Positions 32,731 to 44,827 of a stretch of DNA of 64,000 nucleotides are shown one piece after another (position 1 is the first letter of the stretch; each line of letters starts with the position of its first letter). The notes under the pieces were generated by a model, which saw nothing but the letters and a program-made list of their open reading frames with translations, was not told the origin of the DNA and made no database searches. The position numbers and the translations under genes were made by a program. Location: positions 24,162-88,161 of the forward strand of contig NZ_JFHR01000021.1 of the NCBI RefSeq assembly GCF_000722875.1, read 5' to 3'. This DNA is from Sphingobium chlorophenolicum. Its GTDB lineage: Bacteria; Pseudomonadota; Alphaproteobacteria; Sphingomonadales; Sphingomonadaceae.

Positions 32731-33657
32731 ATGGACCCATTGAGCGACATCATCGCGCTGCTTCGCCCGACCGCCGCGATATCGAAACCGATCACCGCGC
32801 GCGGCGACTGGTGCGTAAGCTATCGCGCCTATGACGCGCCGGGCTTCACCATCGTGCTGGCTGGCGAATGCTGGCTTCAGTTCGCGGACGGCGAACCGCT
32901 GCGCCTGTCCCAGGGCGACTTCATCCTGCTGCCGACCACGCCCGCCTTCACGCTCTTCAGCAAGCCCGGCGTACCAAGCATCGCCGTGGAGCCGACCGCC
33001 GCCCCGGTCCGTCACGGCGAAGCGGAGGGGGAACCGGACTATGTCGCGCAGGGCGGCAGCTTCCGTTTCGAACGCGTCAACGCCCCCCTGCTGCTGTCGC
33101 TGCTGCCCGGCATGATCCATATCCCCGCGTCGAAGGGCCGAAGCACCCGGTTCGGGCGGATCATCACGCTTTTCGCGGAAGAATGCGCCTCCGACTATCC
33201 CGGCAAGGACGCCATCCTCCAGCGGCTTATCGAGACATTGCTGATAGAGGCGCTCCGCTGGCGCAGCCTGGAGCGGGACGGAATGTCCGCCGGATTGCTC
33301 CACGCCCTGCGCGATCCGGCACTGGCGCGGGCGCTCCATGCGATGCATGCCGACATGGCCGCCAGATGGACCGTCGCCAGGTTGGCGAGCATTGCGGGCA
33401 TGTCCCGATCCGCCTTCGCGGCCCGGTTCGCCGAAGCGCTTGGCTGCGGCGCCATCGAATATCTGGCCCGCTGGCGCATGGCGTTCGCGATGAACGCGCT
33501 GATGCGCGGCGACAAATCGCTGGACCGGATCGCCGACGAGATCGGTTATGAATCCGCCAGCGCGTTCAGCACCGCCTTTCGCAAGCGATCAGGCATGGCG
33601 CCCGGACGATTTGCCCGGCTGGGGATGGGCGGAGAGGACCGCATTTCCCCGAATTGA
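32731..33657 (+). CDS. AraC-family transcriptional regulator with cupin domain
   Basis: A 308-residue regulator. The N-terminal cupin-type sensor (residues about 20-190, with FILLPTTPAFTLF) resembles the AraC_binding/cupin_6 type. Two helix-turn-helix motifs lie in the C-terminal 100 residues: WTVARLASIAGMSRSAFAARF and KSLDRIADEIGYESASAFSTAFRKRSGMAPGRF, the latter the family signature. It probably activates the divergent SDR-NmrA operon in response to a small molecule bound in the cupin pocket. Confidence 0.93.
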   Translation: MDPLSDIIALLRPTAAISKPITARGDWCVSYRAYDAPGFTIVLAGECWLQFADGEPLRLSQGDFILLPTTPAFTLFSKPGVPSIAVEPTAAPVRHGEAEGEPDYVAQGGSFRFERVNAPLLLSLLPGMIHIPASKGRSTRFGRIITLFAEECASDYPGKDAILQRLIETLLIEALRWRSLERDGMSAGLLHALRDPALARALHAMHADMAARWTVARLASIAGMSRSAFAARFAEALGCGAIEYLARWRMAFAMNALMRGDKSLDRIADEIGYESASAFSTAFRKRSGMAPGRFARLGMGGEDRISPN

Positions 33658-33703
33658 TCGGCGGAAATCCGAAAGCCGACGGCCACGAACCCGCCGGATC
33701 GCG

Positions 33704-34759
33704 TCAGGCGAAAACCGCGCCGTCCATCAGCTTGCGCGCCGTCCGAAGCAGGGCGGCCGATCGAATCGCGCCATCCTCGCCCAGTTCCAGGACGCAGCCC
33801 AGCGCCCCGGTGGGATGCTCCACCGACAGCAGTTTGCTCGCCCCTTCCGGCACCTCCGCCACGTCGGCGGCGGGCGATCCGGGCAGCAGGCATGCCGTCG
33901 CGACGCTGACGGCCCCCAGCACGCCAACCGACGCATGGGCGCGGTGCGGGATGAAGCTGCGAACCGTGATCGCGCCGCCATGGCGCGGCGGCGCGACCAG
34001 CATCATCTTGGGCACCGACTTTTCGCGAACGTCACCCAGATTCATCAGGCCGCCGACCGCCAAGCGAAGCGCCTCCACCCTCTGCTTGAGCGCGGCGTCG
34101 GCTTCCAGCGTTTCCCGACCCTCATAGCCGGTGATGCCCATGTCCACCGCCTTCACAACGACGCAGGGCATGCCATTGTCGATCAACGTCACCCGCACGC
34201 CGTCAATGTCATCGAACGCCTTGCCCGTGGGCAGCAGCGCGCCGCAGGAGGAACCCGCCATATCGCGAAACTCGATGGGCACGGGGGCATGCGATCCGGG
34301 CACGCCGTCGATCGCCGCGTCCCCGGCATAGGTCACGCGGCCGCCCGGCGTCTCCACCATGGCCATCGCGACCTGCCCGCTATTTTCCATGAATATGGCG
34401 ACCGGCGTCCTGCCGTCCCGCGCCGCCACCAGCCCCCGCTCGATGGCGAAGGGACCGACGCCTGCCAATATATTCCCGCAATTCTGGGCGTCGGTGACGA
34501 TCCCCTGATCCACGAAGACCTGAAGGAAAAGATAGTCGACATCGATGCCGTCGCGTGTCGATGGCGATATCAGCGCGACCTTGCTGGTCAGCGGATCGGC
34601 GCCGCCCATGCCGTCGATCTGGCGCGGATCTGGCGAACCCATGATGCGCAGCAGCAGCGCGTCCCGCGCCTGCCTGTCGGCGGGCAGGTCGTCGCGAAGG
34701 AAATAGCCACCCTTGGACGTGCCGCCGCGCATCCACATGCAGCGGACGCCCTCAGACAT
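33704..34759 (-). CDS. ligU: 4-oxalomesaconate tautomerase (PrpF-like isomerase)
   Basis: A protein of 351 residues in the PrpF/diaminopimelate-epimerase-like fold. The start [20 protein letters not shown] is typical of 4-oxalomesaconate tautomerases (GalD, LigU), as are [17 protein letters not shown] and the later [11 protein letters not shown] with a catalytic Cys. In the protocatechuate 4,5-cleavage pathway it shifts the double bond of 4-oxalomesaconate so that LigJ can hydrate it. It overlaps the 3' end of the aldolase gene by 8 bp. Other PrpF functions cannot be excluded, but the surrounding lig genes make this role very likely. Confidence 0.9.
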   Translation of the reverse strand: MSEGVRCMWMRGGTSKGGYFLRDDLPADRQARDALLLRIMGSPDPRQIDGMGGADPLTSKVALISPSTRDGIDVDYLFLQVFVDQGIVTDAQNCGNILAGVGPFAIERGLVAARDGRTPVAIFMENSGQVAMAMVETPGGRVTYAGDAAIDGVPGSHAPVPIEFRDMAGSSCGALLPTGKAFDDIDGVRVTLIDNGMPCVVVKAVDMGITGYEGRETLEADAALKQRVEALRLAVGGLMNLGDVREKSVPKMMLVAPPRHGGAITVRSFIPHRAHASVGVLGAVSVATACLLPGSPAADVAEVPEGASKLLSVEHPTGALGCVLELGEDGAIRSAALLRTARKLMDGAVFA

Positions 34760-35426
34760 ATTTAAGGCCCATTTCCGCGAGTTTCTCGCGCATCCCGTAC
34801 ATGTCCAGTCCCAGTTCACCGGCTGCCAGACGGCGGCGCTTCTCCTCCTCAAGCGCGGCCCGCCGCTGCGCCGCCGCCAGGACGTTCGCCGCATCGGCCC
34901 GTTTGACCACGCAAACGCCGTCATCGTCCGCCACGATCACGTCCCCCGGTTCGACGGGCGCCCCGGCGCAGACCACCGGCACGTTCACCGAACCCAGCGA
35001 CGCCTTGATCGTCCCCTGCGCGAACACCGCCCTGGACCAGACGGGGAAACCCATTTCGGTAAGGTCGCACACGTCGCGAATGCCCGCATCGACGATGAGT
35101 CCCTGCGCCCCACGCGCAAGCGCCGACGTCGCCAGCAGGTCACCGAAATATCCGTCTTCGCACGGGCTGGTCGGCGCGAGGACCAGGATATCGCCATCCT
35201 GAAGCTGTTCGATAGCGACATGGACCATCCAGTTGTCGCCTGGCGGGGCCGATATCGTCACGGCGGAACCCGCGATGCGCGCACCGGCATAGATGGGCCG
35301 CATATGACTGGCCATCAGGCCGGTTCGGCCCTGCGCCTCATGCACGGTGGCGACGCCGCATTCGGCCAGGCCGCGAACCAGTTTGGCGGGCACCCGCTCG
35401 ATATGTTGAACCACGATTCCCGACAT
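34752..35426 (-). CDS. ligK: 4-carboxy-4-hydroxy-2-oxoadipate aldolase/oxaloacetate decarboxylase
   Basis: A 224-residue RraA-fold class II aldolase. VVQHIERVP, the [13 protein letters not shown] segment, and the metal/pyruvate site [27 protein letters not shown] with conserved Arg and Asp match LigK/GalC. It cleaves 4-carboxy-4-hydroxy-2-oxoadipate to pyruvate and oxaloacetate and decarboxylates the latter, ending the protocatechuate 4,5-cleavage route. It is the first gene of the ligK-ligU unit, divergent from a LigR-like regulator across an 81-bp gap that contains a palindrome. Confidence 0.93.
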   Translation of the reverse strand: MSGIVVQHIERVPAKLVRGLAECGVATVHEAQGRTGLMASHMRPIYAGARIAGSAVTISAPPGDNWMVHVAIEQLQDGDILVLAPTSPCEDGYFGDLLATSALARGAQGLIVDAGIRDVCDLTEMGFPVWSRAVFAQGTIKASLGSVNVPVVCAGAPVEPGDVIVADDDGVCVVKRADAANVLAAAQRRAALEEEKRRRLAAGELGLDMYGMREKLAEMGLKYV

Positions 35427-35483
35427 AGACCAGCCACCGCCTTTCCAACCCCCGATGTGCCGACCCTTTCTCCCGCGAACCAG

Positions 35484-35498
35484 TCCGAAGCTTGCGGA
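35484..35498. promoter_or_regulatory. Palindrome in the ligK/ligR-like divergent gap
   Basis: TCCGAAGCTTGCGGA, arms TCCG/CGGA around AAGCTT, 9 bp before the regulator start. A short LysR-box-like candidate; weak on its own. Confidence 0.35.
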
Positions 35499-35507
35499 TG
35501 ATATAAG

Positions 35508-36674
35508 ATGAAGCTAATTGCTGTTGCGATGCTCTGGTCGCTCAACCTTCGCCATATTCGCTCCGCCGCCGCCATTGCCCGGCTCGGCAGCATCTCCGCC
35601 GCCGCGCAGACGGTCAGCATCACGCAGCCGGCGATCACCCAGGGAATCGCCCGGCTGGAGGAGCAACTGGACACCACCCTGTTCGTTCGCGGCCCCGCAG
35701 GCATGACCGCCACGCCCGCCATGCTGCTGCTGGCGCCGCGCATGGAGGCGGCGCTGACCCACATCAATTCCTCCCGCGTGACGATGGCGCAGATGCGGGC
35801 CCTGCTCGCCCTGGCCGACGGCGGCGGCTATCCGGGGGCCAGCGCCCGAAGCGGACTGGCCCAGACCACGCTGCACCGCGCGGTGCGCGACCTGTCCCTC
35901 GCGCTGCGCCGGGTTCTGGTCGATCGCCGTGGACGCGGCATCGTCCTCACCGAAGCGGGACGGCGCACCGTGCGCAGCTTTCGCCTGGCGCGTGCCGAAC
36001 TGACGGCCGGCCTCAGCGACCTTGCCGCCCTGAACGGACGAGAGACCGGACGGATCGCGGTGGGGGCGATGCCGCTGTCGCGCGCGCGCCTGCTGCCCGC
36101 CGCCATCAACGCTTTTCGCAGGCTGCGGCCCGATGCCCAGCTTTCCGTCGTGGAAGGCTCCTTCACCGAACTGGTCGATCCGCTGCGCGATGGCGATATC
36201 GACTGCATGCTGGGCGCGCTGCGCTGGCCGTCGCCCGGCGAAGACCTGATCCAGACACCCCTGTTCGATGACCGGCCGGTCGTCATCGGGCGGCACGGGC
36301 ATCCGCTGACCGGCAGCACGCCCGATCTGGCGCAGCTTGCCCGATATGACTGGATCGTCCCGCCATCCGACACGCCGCTGCGCACCCTGTGGGACCGGAT
36401 GTTCCAGACGGCAAACATCGCCCTTCCCCGCGTTCCCGTCGAATGCGGGTCGGTGATGACCATCCGGGAACTGCTGCTGGACAGTGACGCGCTGACCCTG
36501 CTGTCCCACGATCAGCTTTCCGTCGAGTTGGAAGCCGGATGGCTGAGCGTCATCGCGCAGGCCCCCCGGCAAGTCACCCGCACCATCGGCCTGACGGTGC
36601 GGGCCGACTGGCGGCCGACCGCCATGCAGGCCGATTTTCTGGACGCGATCCGGCAAACAGTGTCGATCCTATAA
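35508..36674 (+). CDS. LysR-type regulator with duplicated HTH domain (LigR-like)
   Basis: A 388-residue regulator, about 80 residues longer than usual. Residues about 11-75 form a standard LysR HTH ([24 protein letters not shown]), and residues about 88-155 look like a second, divergent LysR HTH ([21 protein letters not shown], then [12 protein letters not shown]). The effector-binding domain follows with [18 protein letters not shown]. It is flanked by ligK-ligU (divergent) and the ligJIABC operon (downstream), so control of protocatechuate catabolism is likely; oxalomesaconate or protocatechuate may be the inducer. The symbol is left open because LigR identity is inferred from place. Confidence 0.88.
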   Translation: MKLIAVAMLWSLNLRHIRSAAAIARLGSISAAAQTVSITQPAITQGIARLEEQLDTTLFVRGPAGMTATPAMLLLAPRMEAALTHINSSRVTMAQMRALLALADGGGYPGASARSGLAQTTLHRAVRDLSLALRRVLVDRRGRGIVLTEAGRRTVRSFRLARAELTAGLSDLAALNGRETGRIAVGAMPLSRARLLPAAINAFRRLRPDAQLSVVEGSFTELVDPLRDGDIDCMLGALRWPSPGEDLIQTPLFDDRPVVIGRHGHPLTGSTPDLAQLARYDWIVPPSDTPLRTLWDRMFQTANIALPRVPVECGSVMTIRELLLDSDALTLLSHDQLSVELEAGWLSVIAQAPRQVTRTIGLTVRADWRPTAMQADFLDAIRQTVSIL

Positions 36675-36744
36675 TTAGCCTGTTCTAATATCCCCGACCG
36701 GGTTCCGATTGGCGCCGTCCGGCCTTGTCGCCCAAGCCCCGGCA

Positions 36745-37572
36745 ATGGACCCAGCACTTGCCCTGATCGGATTTGGCGAAGCCGGAAGCAGCTTTGCTTC
36801 GGAGGGCGCATGGCGTGGCCGCGCCAGCGGCTTCGACCGGGACTTGCGACGGGCGGCGGTCATGCGCGACATGGGCCTTCGCGCCGCCGCAGATTCTGCC
36901 GACGCGGTGGCCGGGGCAAATGCGATCCTGTCGCTCGTCACCGCCGACCAGTCGCTCGACGCCGCGCGCGCCACGGCCGCCAACATCCCCAAGGGCGCCT
37001 TCTTCTTCGACATGAATTCCGTCGCGCCCGACACCAAGCGCCAAGCCGCCGACCTGATCGAGTCCGCTGGCGCATCCTATGTCGATGTCGCCGTCATGGC
37101 GCCGGTGCTGCCGGGCAGGCTGGCCGTCCCGCTGTTGCTGAGCGGCCCGCACGCCAGGGAGGGCGCGGCGCTGCTCGCGGCCTGCGGCTTCCGCAACATC
37201 CGGATCGTGGCGGGCGGCATCGGGCAGGCATCCACCATCAAGATGCTGCGATCCGTCTTCTACAAGGGGGTGGAGGCGCTGACCGCCGAATGCCTGCTGG
37301 CATGCCACCGCGCCGGAGTGCTGGAGGAGGTGCTGGGCAGCTTCGACGCCGACTGGGCGAAGACGGCGGATTACCGGCTCGACCGGATGCTCGCCCATGG
37401 CGCGCGGCGGGCCGCCGAGATGGCGGAATCGGCCAAGACCCTCGACGGCCTGGGGGTCGTCCCGCTGCTGACCCGCGGCACCATCGAATGGCAGGCCGCG
37501 CTCGGTTCGCTCAGCCTTGCCCCCATCCCCGCCACCCTCGCCGCCAAGCTGGAGCGCATCGACACGCCATGA
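36745..37572 (+). CDS. DUF1932 NAD(P)-dependent oxidoreductase (6-PGDH-like)
   Basis: A protein of 275 residues from the ATG at 36745; a frame 36 bases longer is possible. LIGFGEAGSSFA is the Rossmann motif, and the MNSVAPDTKRQAADLI segment corresponds to the substrate loop of 3-hydroxyacid dehydrogenases, while a conserved Lys follows in GQASTIKMLRSVFYKGVEAL. The C-terminal half is the DUF1932 helical domain. It could reduce or oxidise a hydroxy/oxo acid of the protocatechuate pathway, or of an isomer, but no such step is needed in the standard pathway. It overlaps ligJ by four bases (ATGA). Confidence 0.87.
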   Translation: MDPALALIGFGEAGSSFASEGAWRGRASGFDRDLRRAAVMRDMGLRAAADSADAVAGANAILSLVTADQSLDAARATAANIPKGAFFFDMNSVAPDTKRQAADLIESAGASYVDVAVMAPVLPGRLAVPLLLSGPHAREGAALLAACGFRNIRIVAGGIGQASTIKMLRSVFYKGVEALTAECLLACHRAGVLEEVLGSFDADWAKTADYRLDRMLAHGARRAAEMAESAKTLDGLGVVPLLTRGTIEWQAALGSLSLAPIPATLAAKLERIDTP

Positions 37573-38584
37573 TCATCGACTGCCACGGCCATTACACCAC
37601 CGCGCCCGCCGCCCATGACGACTGGCGTCAGGCGCAGAAGGCCGCCTTCGCCGCCGGACGCCCCTTCCCCGCCTATCCGGCCATTTCCGACGACGAAATA
37701 CGCGACACGCTGGAGGCGAACCAGATCCGCCTGATCAGGGAACGGGGAGCGGACATGACGATCTTCTCTCCCCGCGCATCGGCCATGGCGCCGCATGTCG
37801 GGGACGCCAGCGTCGCGACCACCTGGGCACAGGTCAATAACGACCTGATCGCGCGCTGCGTCGCCCTTTATCCGGATATTTTCGCGGGCGTGTGCATGCT
37901 CCCCCAATCCCCCGAAGCGGACATGCGGGGATCGATAGAGGAATTGCGCCGCTGCGTCGGCATGGGCTTTGTCGGCTGCAATCTCAATCCCGATCCGGGC
38001 GGCGGCCATTTCCGGCACCCGCCGCTGACCGACCGCTTCTGGTATCCGTTCTACGAGGCAATGTGCGACCTCGACGTCCCGGCCATGATCCATGTGTCGG
38101 GAAGCTGCAACGCGGCGATGCATGCGACCGGCGCCTATTATATCGCCGCCGACACCATCGCCTTCATGCAGCTTCTGGAAGGCGACCTGTTCGCCGATTT
38201 CCCCACGCTGCGCTTCATCATCCCGCATGGCGGCGGCGCTGTGCCCTATCATTGGGGCCGCTATCGGGGGCTGGCCGACATGCTGAAGAAACCCTCGCTC
38301 GACACCCATGTCATGAACAATATCTTCTTCGACACATGCGTTTATCACCAGCCCGGCGTCGACCTGCTGGCCGACGTCATCGACAGCAAGAATATCCTGT
38401 TCGGCAGCGAGATGGTGGGTGCGGTGCGCGGCATCGACCCGACCACCGGCCATTATTTCGACGACACCAAACGCTATGTCGACGCGCTCGATATCCCTGA
38501 AGCTGAAAAGCACGCGATATTCGAGGGCAATGCCCGGCGCGTCTTCCCGCGCCTCGACGCGCAGCTCCGAAAGCGGGGGCTGTG

Positions 38585-38585
<1 letters not shown>
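37569..38585 (+). CDS. ligJ: 4-oxalomesaconate hydratase
   Basis: A 338-residue amidohydrolase-fold enzyme starting MIIDCHGHYTTAP. The motif DCHGHYTT (HxH metal site), TIFSPRAS, VGCNLNPDPGGGH, FIIPHGGGAVPYHWGR and FGSEMVGAVRGIDP match LigJ closely. It adds water to the 4-oxalomesaconate tautomer to give 4-carboxy-4-hydroxy-2-oxoadipate, the LigK substrate. It overlaps the preceding DUF1932 gene by four bases; the ligI ATG lies on its stop. Cytoplasmic, metal (Zn)-dependent. Confidence 0.96.
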
Positions 38586-41650
<3,065 letters not shown>

Positions 41651-41691
41651 GGCCTGTCCTAAACGAATTTGGCCAGTTGCGGACATCAATT

Positions 41692-41820
41692 CCTCCCTAC
41701 GCGAAGCGTGGGGAGGGGGACCGTCGGCGCAGCCGATGGTGGAGGGGAAAAGCGCAGGTCGTGCCCCTTCCCCTCCACCACGCTTCGCGCGGTCCCCCTC
41801 CCCATCTCCCGATGGGGAGG
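41692..41820. repeat. REP-like palindromic cluster between convergent operons
   Basis: GGGGAGGGGGACC (41710-41722) is complementary to GGTCCCCCTCCCC (41791-41803), and GGTGGAGGGG (41738-41747) to CCCCTCCACC (41770-41779). A smaller palindrome with CCTCCCTACGCGAAGCGTGG begins at 41692 and resembles 30304-30338. The cluster fills the gap between ligC and the aldehyde dehydrogenase gene and may end transcription from both sides. Confidence 0.65.
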
Positions 41821-41870
41821 AAAAGGATAGGTCCGCTTCCCACTCAAATCATCCTGAATTTATCCCGAAC

Positions 41871-43337
41871 TCAGATCGGATAATGGCCCGCCCTCGTCTC
41901 TATGGTCATCCAGCGCAGGTCGGTGAACTCGGCGATTCCCGCCTGCCCCCCGAACCGGCCGAAGCCCGACGCCTTCACCCCGCCGAAGGGCATTTGCGCC
42001 TCGTCATGCACGGTGGGACCGTTGATATGGCAGATGCCGCTGTCGATCCGGCCCGCCACCGACATGGCCGAGGAAATGTCCCGCGAAAAGACCGAAGCCG
42101 ACAGGCCATATTCACTGTCGTTCGCGATCCGAACCGCATCGTCCATGCCCTTGGCGCGGATGATCGCGACGATGGGGCCGAAGCTTTCCTCCGAATAGAT
42201 GCGCATGGCGGCGGTGACATGATCGAGCACCATGGCGTCGATCAGCAGCCCTTCCGGCGCCGCGCCCGCGACGAGGCGCGCGCCCTTGCCGATCGCATCT
42301 TCCATCAGCGCGGTCACGGTCGAGACGGTCTCGCGCCCGATGACGCTGCCCAGCGGAGCCGTGCCCGCATTGGGATCGCCCGCGATCAGGCTTGCTGCCT
42401 TGGCTGCGAAACGTTCGACAAAGGCGTCCGCGACCGACTCCTCCACGATGATCCGCTCGGTCGACATGCAGATCTGGCCCTGGTTGAAGAAAGCGCCAAA
42501 GGCCGCCGCCTTCACCGCTTCGTCAAGATCGGCATCCTTCAGCACCAGCAAAGGCGCCTTGCCGCCCAGTTCGAGCAGGACCGGCTTCAACCGGCGCCCC
42601 GCCCGCTCGGCGATCAGCCGTCCCACCCGCGTCGACCCGGTGAAATTGATCCGGCGGACAGCGGGATGATCGATCAGCGCATTGACGATATCCGCCGCAT
42701 CTTCCGGCGCGTTGGACAAGATGTTGGCGACCCCCGCCGGGAAACCGGCCTCGGTCAGCGCCTCACCGATGAGCGCATGGGTCAGGGGGCATATTTCGGA
42801 GCTTTTGAGGATCACCGTATTCCCGCAGGCCAGCGCCGTCGCGATGGCCCGCACGCCCAATATCACCGGCGCATTCCAGGGCGCGATACCCACGCACACC
42901 CCGGCGGGCCGCCGTATCGCCATGGCAAGGCAACCCGGCTTGTCGGACGGGATCGTGTCCCCGGTGATCTGCGTGGTCAGGGCCGCCGCCTCGCGCAGCA
43001 TGTCCGCCGCCAGCCGCACGTTGAACCGCGCCCAGCTTTCGGTCGCTCCCGTCTCGGCCTTCATCGCCTCTACGAACGCATCGGCCTTGGCCGCCAGTCT
43101 TTCGCTGGCGGCGAGAAGATAGGTACGGCGGACATTTGGGCCTGTTTCAGCCCATCCCGGAAAGGCAGCGTCCGCGGCCCGGCAGGCGGCATCGACATCC
43201 GCGACGGTCGCCGCCACCGCTCTGGTCACGGGCGCGCCGGTCAGGGGATTGCGACGCTCGAACGCCGCTCCCGTGGCGCTGGCGCGGCGGACGTCATCGA
43301 TCAACAAGGCAACTTCATGCATCTGGATTTCTTTCAT
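41871..43337 (-). CDS. Aromatic aldehyde dehydrogenase (vanillin dehydrogenase-like)
   Basis: A 488-residue NAD(P)-dependent aldehyde dehydrogenase: APWNAPVILGVRAIATALACGNTVILKSSE (cofactor site), FTGSTRVGRL, LELGGKAPLLVL (general base Glu), FFNQGQICMSTERI (catalytic Cys). The start ATG at 43337 (MKEIQMHEV) overlaps the CoA ligase stop by four bases; a long upstream frame is a shadow. As the last gene after the feruloyl-CoA-type ligase and hydratase/lyase, it most likely oxidises vanillin or 4-hydroxybenzaldehyde to the acid. The exact aldehyde is inferred from context. Confidence 0.92.
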   Translation of the reverse strand: MKEIQMHEVALLIDDVRRASATGAAFERRNPLTGAPVTRAVAATVADVDAACRAADAAFPGWAETGPNVRRTYLLAASERLAAKADAFVEAMKAETGATESWARFNVRLAADMLREAAALTTQITGDTIPSDKPGCLAMAIRRPAGVCVGIAPWNAPVILGVRAIATALACGNTVILKSSEICPLTHALIGEALTEAGFPAGVANILSNAPEDAADIVNALIDHPAVRRINFTGSTRVGRLIAERAGRRLKPVLLELGGKAPLLVLKDADLDEAVKAAAFGAFFNQGQICMSTERIIVEESVADAFVERFAAKAASLIAGDPNAGTAPLGSVIGRETVSTVTALMEDAIGKGARLVAGAAPEGLLIDAMVLDHVTAAMRIYSEESFGPIVAIIRAKGMDDAVRIANDSEYGLSASVFSRDISSAMSVAGRIDSGICHINGPTVHDEAQMPFGGVKASGFGRFGGQAGIAEFTDLRWMTIETRAGHYPI

Positions 43338-44827
43338 TGGGCGGTGCTCAGGCGGAGGATGTGCTTCTGGACCTTGCCCGAAGAGGTGCGCGGGATCGCG
43401 TCGACCAGGAATATGCGGGCGGGCACCTTGAATCCCGCCATCCGCGCTCGGCAATGGTCCAGTACGGCCCGCTCGCTCAACTCCACGCCGGGGGCGGGGA
43501 TGACATAGGCATGGCCCACCTCGCCCCATTTGGGATCGGCCACGCCGATCACGGCGGCCTCGGCGATGGTCTCGATCTCGGCCAGCACGGCTTCGACCTC
43601 GGCGGGATAGACATTCTCGCCCCCCGAAATGAACATGTCCTTCTTCCGGTCCACCAGGAAGAAAAAGCCATCGGCATCGCGCAGGGCGATATCCCCGGTC
43701 CTGAACCATCCATCGGAAAAGGCGGCGGCGGTGAGCGCGGGCTGGTTCCAGTAACCCGGCGTCACGCTGGGACCGGACAGCCACAACTCTCCCCGCTCGC
43801 CGACGCCCACATCCCGGCCATGCTCATCCACGATCCGCGCCCGCAGCGAGAGATAGGGCAGCCCGCACGACCCAGCCTTCGCGATCAGCAGATGCGGGTC
43901 CGTCGACGGCATGCCGAAGCTGGAACCCGTCTCCGACATGCCGAAGCCGTCCGACATCCGCACGCCCGCGCGCACGAACCGCTCGATCTGGGCCGCCGGA
44001 TTGGGCGCGCCGCCCATCGCATAGACGGTAAGGCCGCGCAGCATCGCAGGATCGAAACCCGGCTGCTGCCAGAGCCGCTGCGCCATCTGCGGCACCGAAA
44101 AATAATGCGTGACGCCCAGCGCCGGGTCAGCGATCCGGGCAAGCGTCCTTTCCGGATCGAACCCCTGGGAAATCAGCACCGCCGCCCCCGCCTGAAGGGG
44201 CACGCGAACCGCCGCGAACAGCCCGGCCGTATGGAACATCGGCATGTCGGCCAGAAAGACGCTGCGAACCGTGACGTCATTGCCCGCGATGAAATTGGCG
44301 CAGCCCCAATAGGCATTGGCCTCCGTCACCACGACGCCCTTGGGCCGTCCGCTCGTCCCGGACGTGTAGAGAATGGTGGAGGCTTCATCAGCCCCGCGCC
44401 GCGCCGTGGGCGCAGGCCCCTCCCCCAGTTCCAGCCCCACCCGCTCCAACGCAAGCAGGTCCATGCTTCTCACGTCGCCGCCATGCTGCGCAAAGACGCT
44501 GTCGTGAAACAGCAAGGCGGGCCGGGCGTCATCGATCAGTTGCGCGATCTCCGCCTGCGCGAGCCGCCAGTTCAGCGGGACATGGATCGCCCCGGCCCGA
44601 ACGCAGGCGAGGTGCAGGATGAGCAGCCACGCCGAATTCCGCGCAATCGCCGCCACCCGCTCGCCGCTCGCCGGGCCAAGCTCCGCGATCAGCCACCGGG
44701 CCACCCTGTCGACATCGCGGTCGAGCGCGGCATAGCTCCACCGCCTGCCGCTCTCCAGGTCATGGACCGCGAGAGCGGCGGGCCGATGCGCCGCATGGGT
44801 GGCGATGGCGTCGATGGAGGGGGACAT
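43334..44827 (-). CDS. Hydroxycinnamoyl-CoA synthetase-like acyl-CoA ligase
   Basis: A protein of 497 residues in the ANL family: ILYTSGTSGRPKGVVVT (A3), the FGMSETGS motif (A5), WFRTGDIALRDADG (A7) and RTSSGKVQKHIL (A10 Lys). It is encoded between the hydratase/lyase and the aldehyde dehydrogenase, the arrangement of ferulate and p-coumarate catabolism, so activation of a hydroxycinnamate to its CoA ester is the best guess. It is of the ordinary AMP-forming type. One base overlaps the preceding gene (TGATG). Confidence 0.9.
   Translation of the reverse strand: MSPSIDAIATHAAHRPAALAVHDLESGRRWSYAALDRDVDRVARWLIAELGPASGERVAAIARNSAWLLILHLACVRAGAIHVPLNWRLAQAEIAQLIDDARPALLFHDSVFAQHGGDVRSMDLLALERVGLELGEGPAPTARRGADEASTILYTSGTSGRPKGVVVTEANAYWGCANFIAGNDVTVRSVFLADMPMFHTAGLFAAVRVPLQAGAAVLISQGFDPERTLARIADPALGVTHYFSVPQMAQRLWQQPGFDPAMLRGLTVYAMGGAPNPAAQIERFVRAGVRMSDGFGMSETGSSFGMPSTDPHLLIAKAGSCGLPYLSLRARIVDEHGRDVGVGERGELWLSGPSVTPGYWNQPALTAAAFSDGWFRTGDIALRDADGFFFLVDRKKDMFISGGENVYPAEVEAVLAEIETIAEAAVIGVADPKWGEVGHAYVIPAPGVELSERAVLDHCRARMAGFKVPARIFLVDAIPRTSSGKVQKHILRLSTAQ

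Noticed and set aside
41692..41820. CRISPR-like array
   Set aside because: The repeats are nested palindromes of unequal spacing, without spacers; a REP-type cluster fits better. No CRISPR array was seen in the window.
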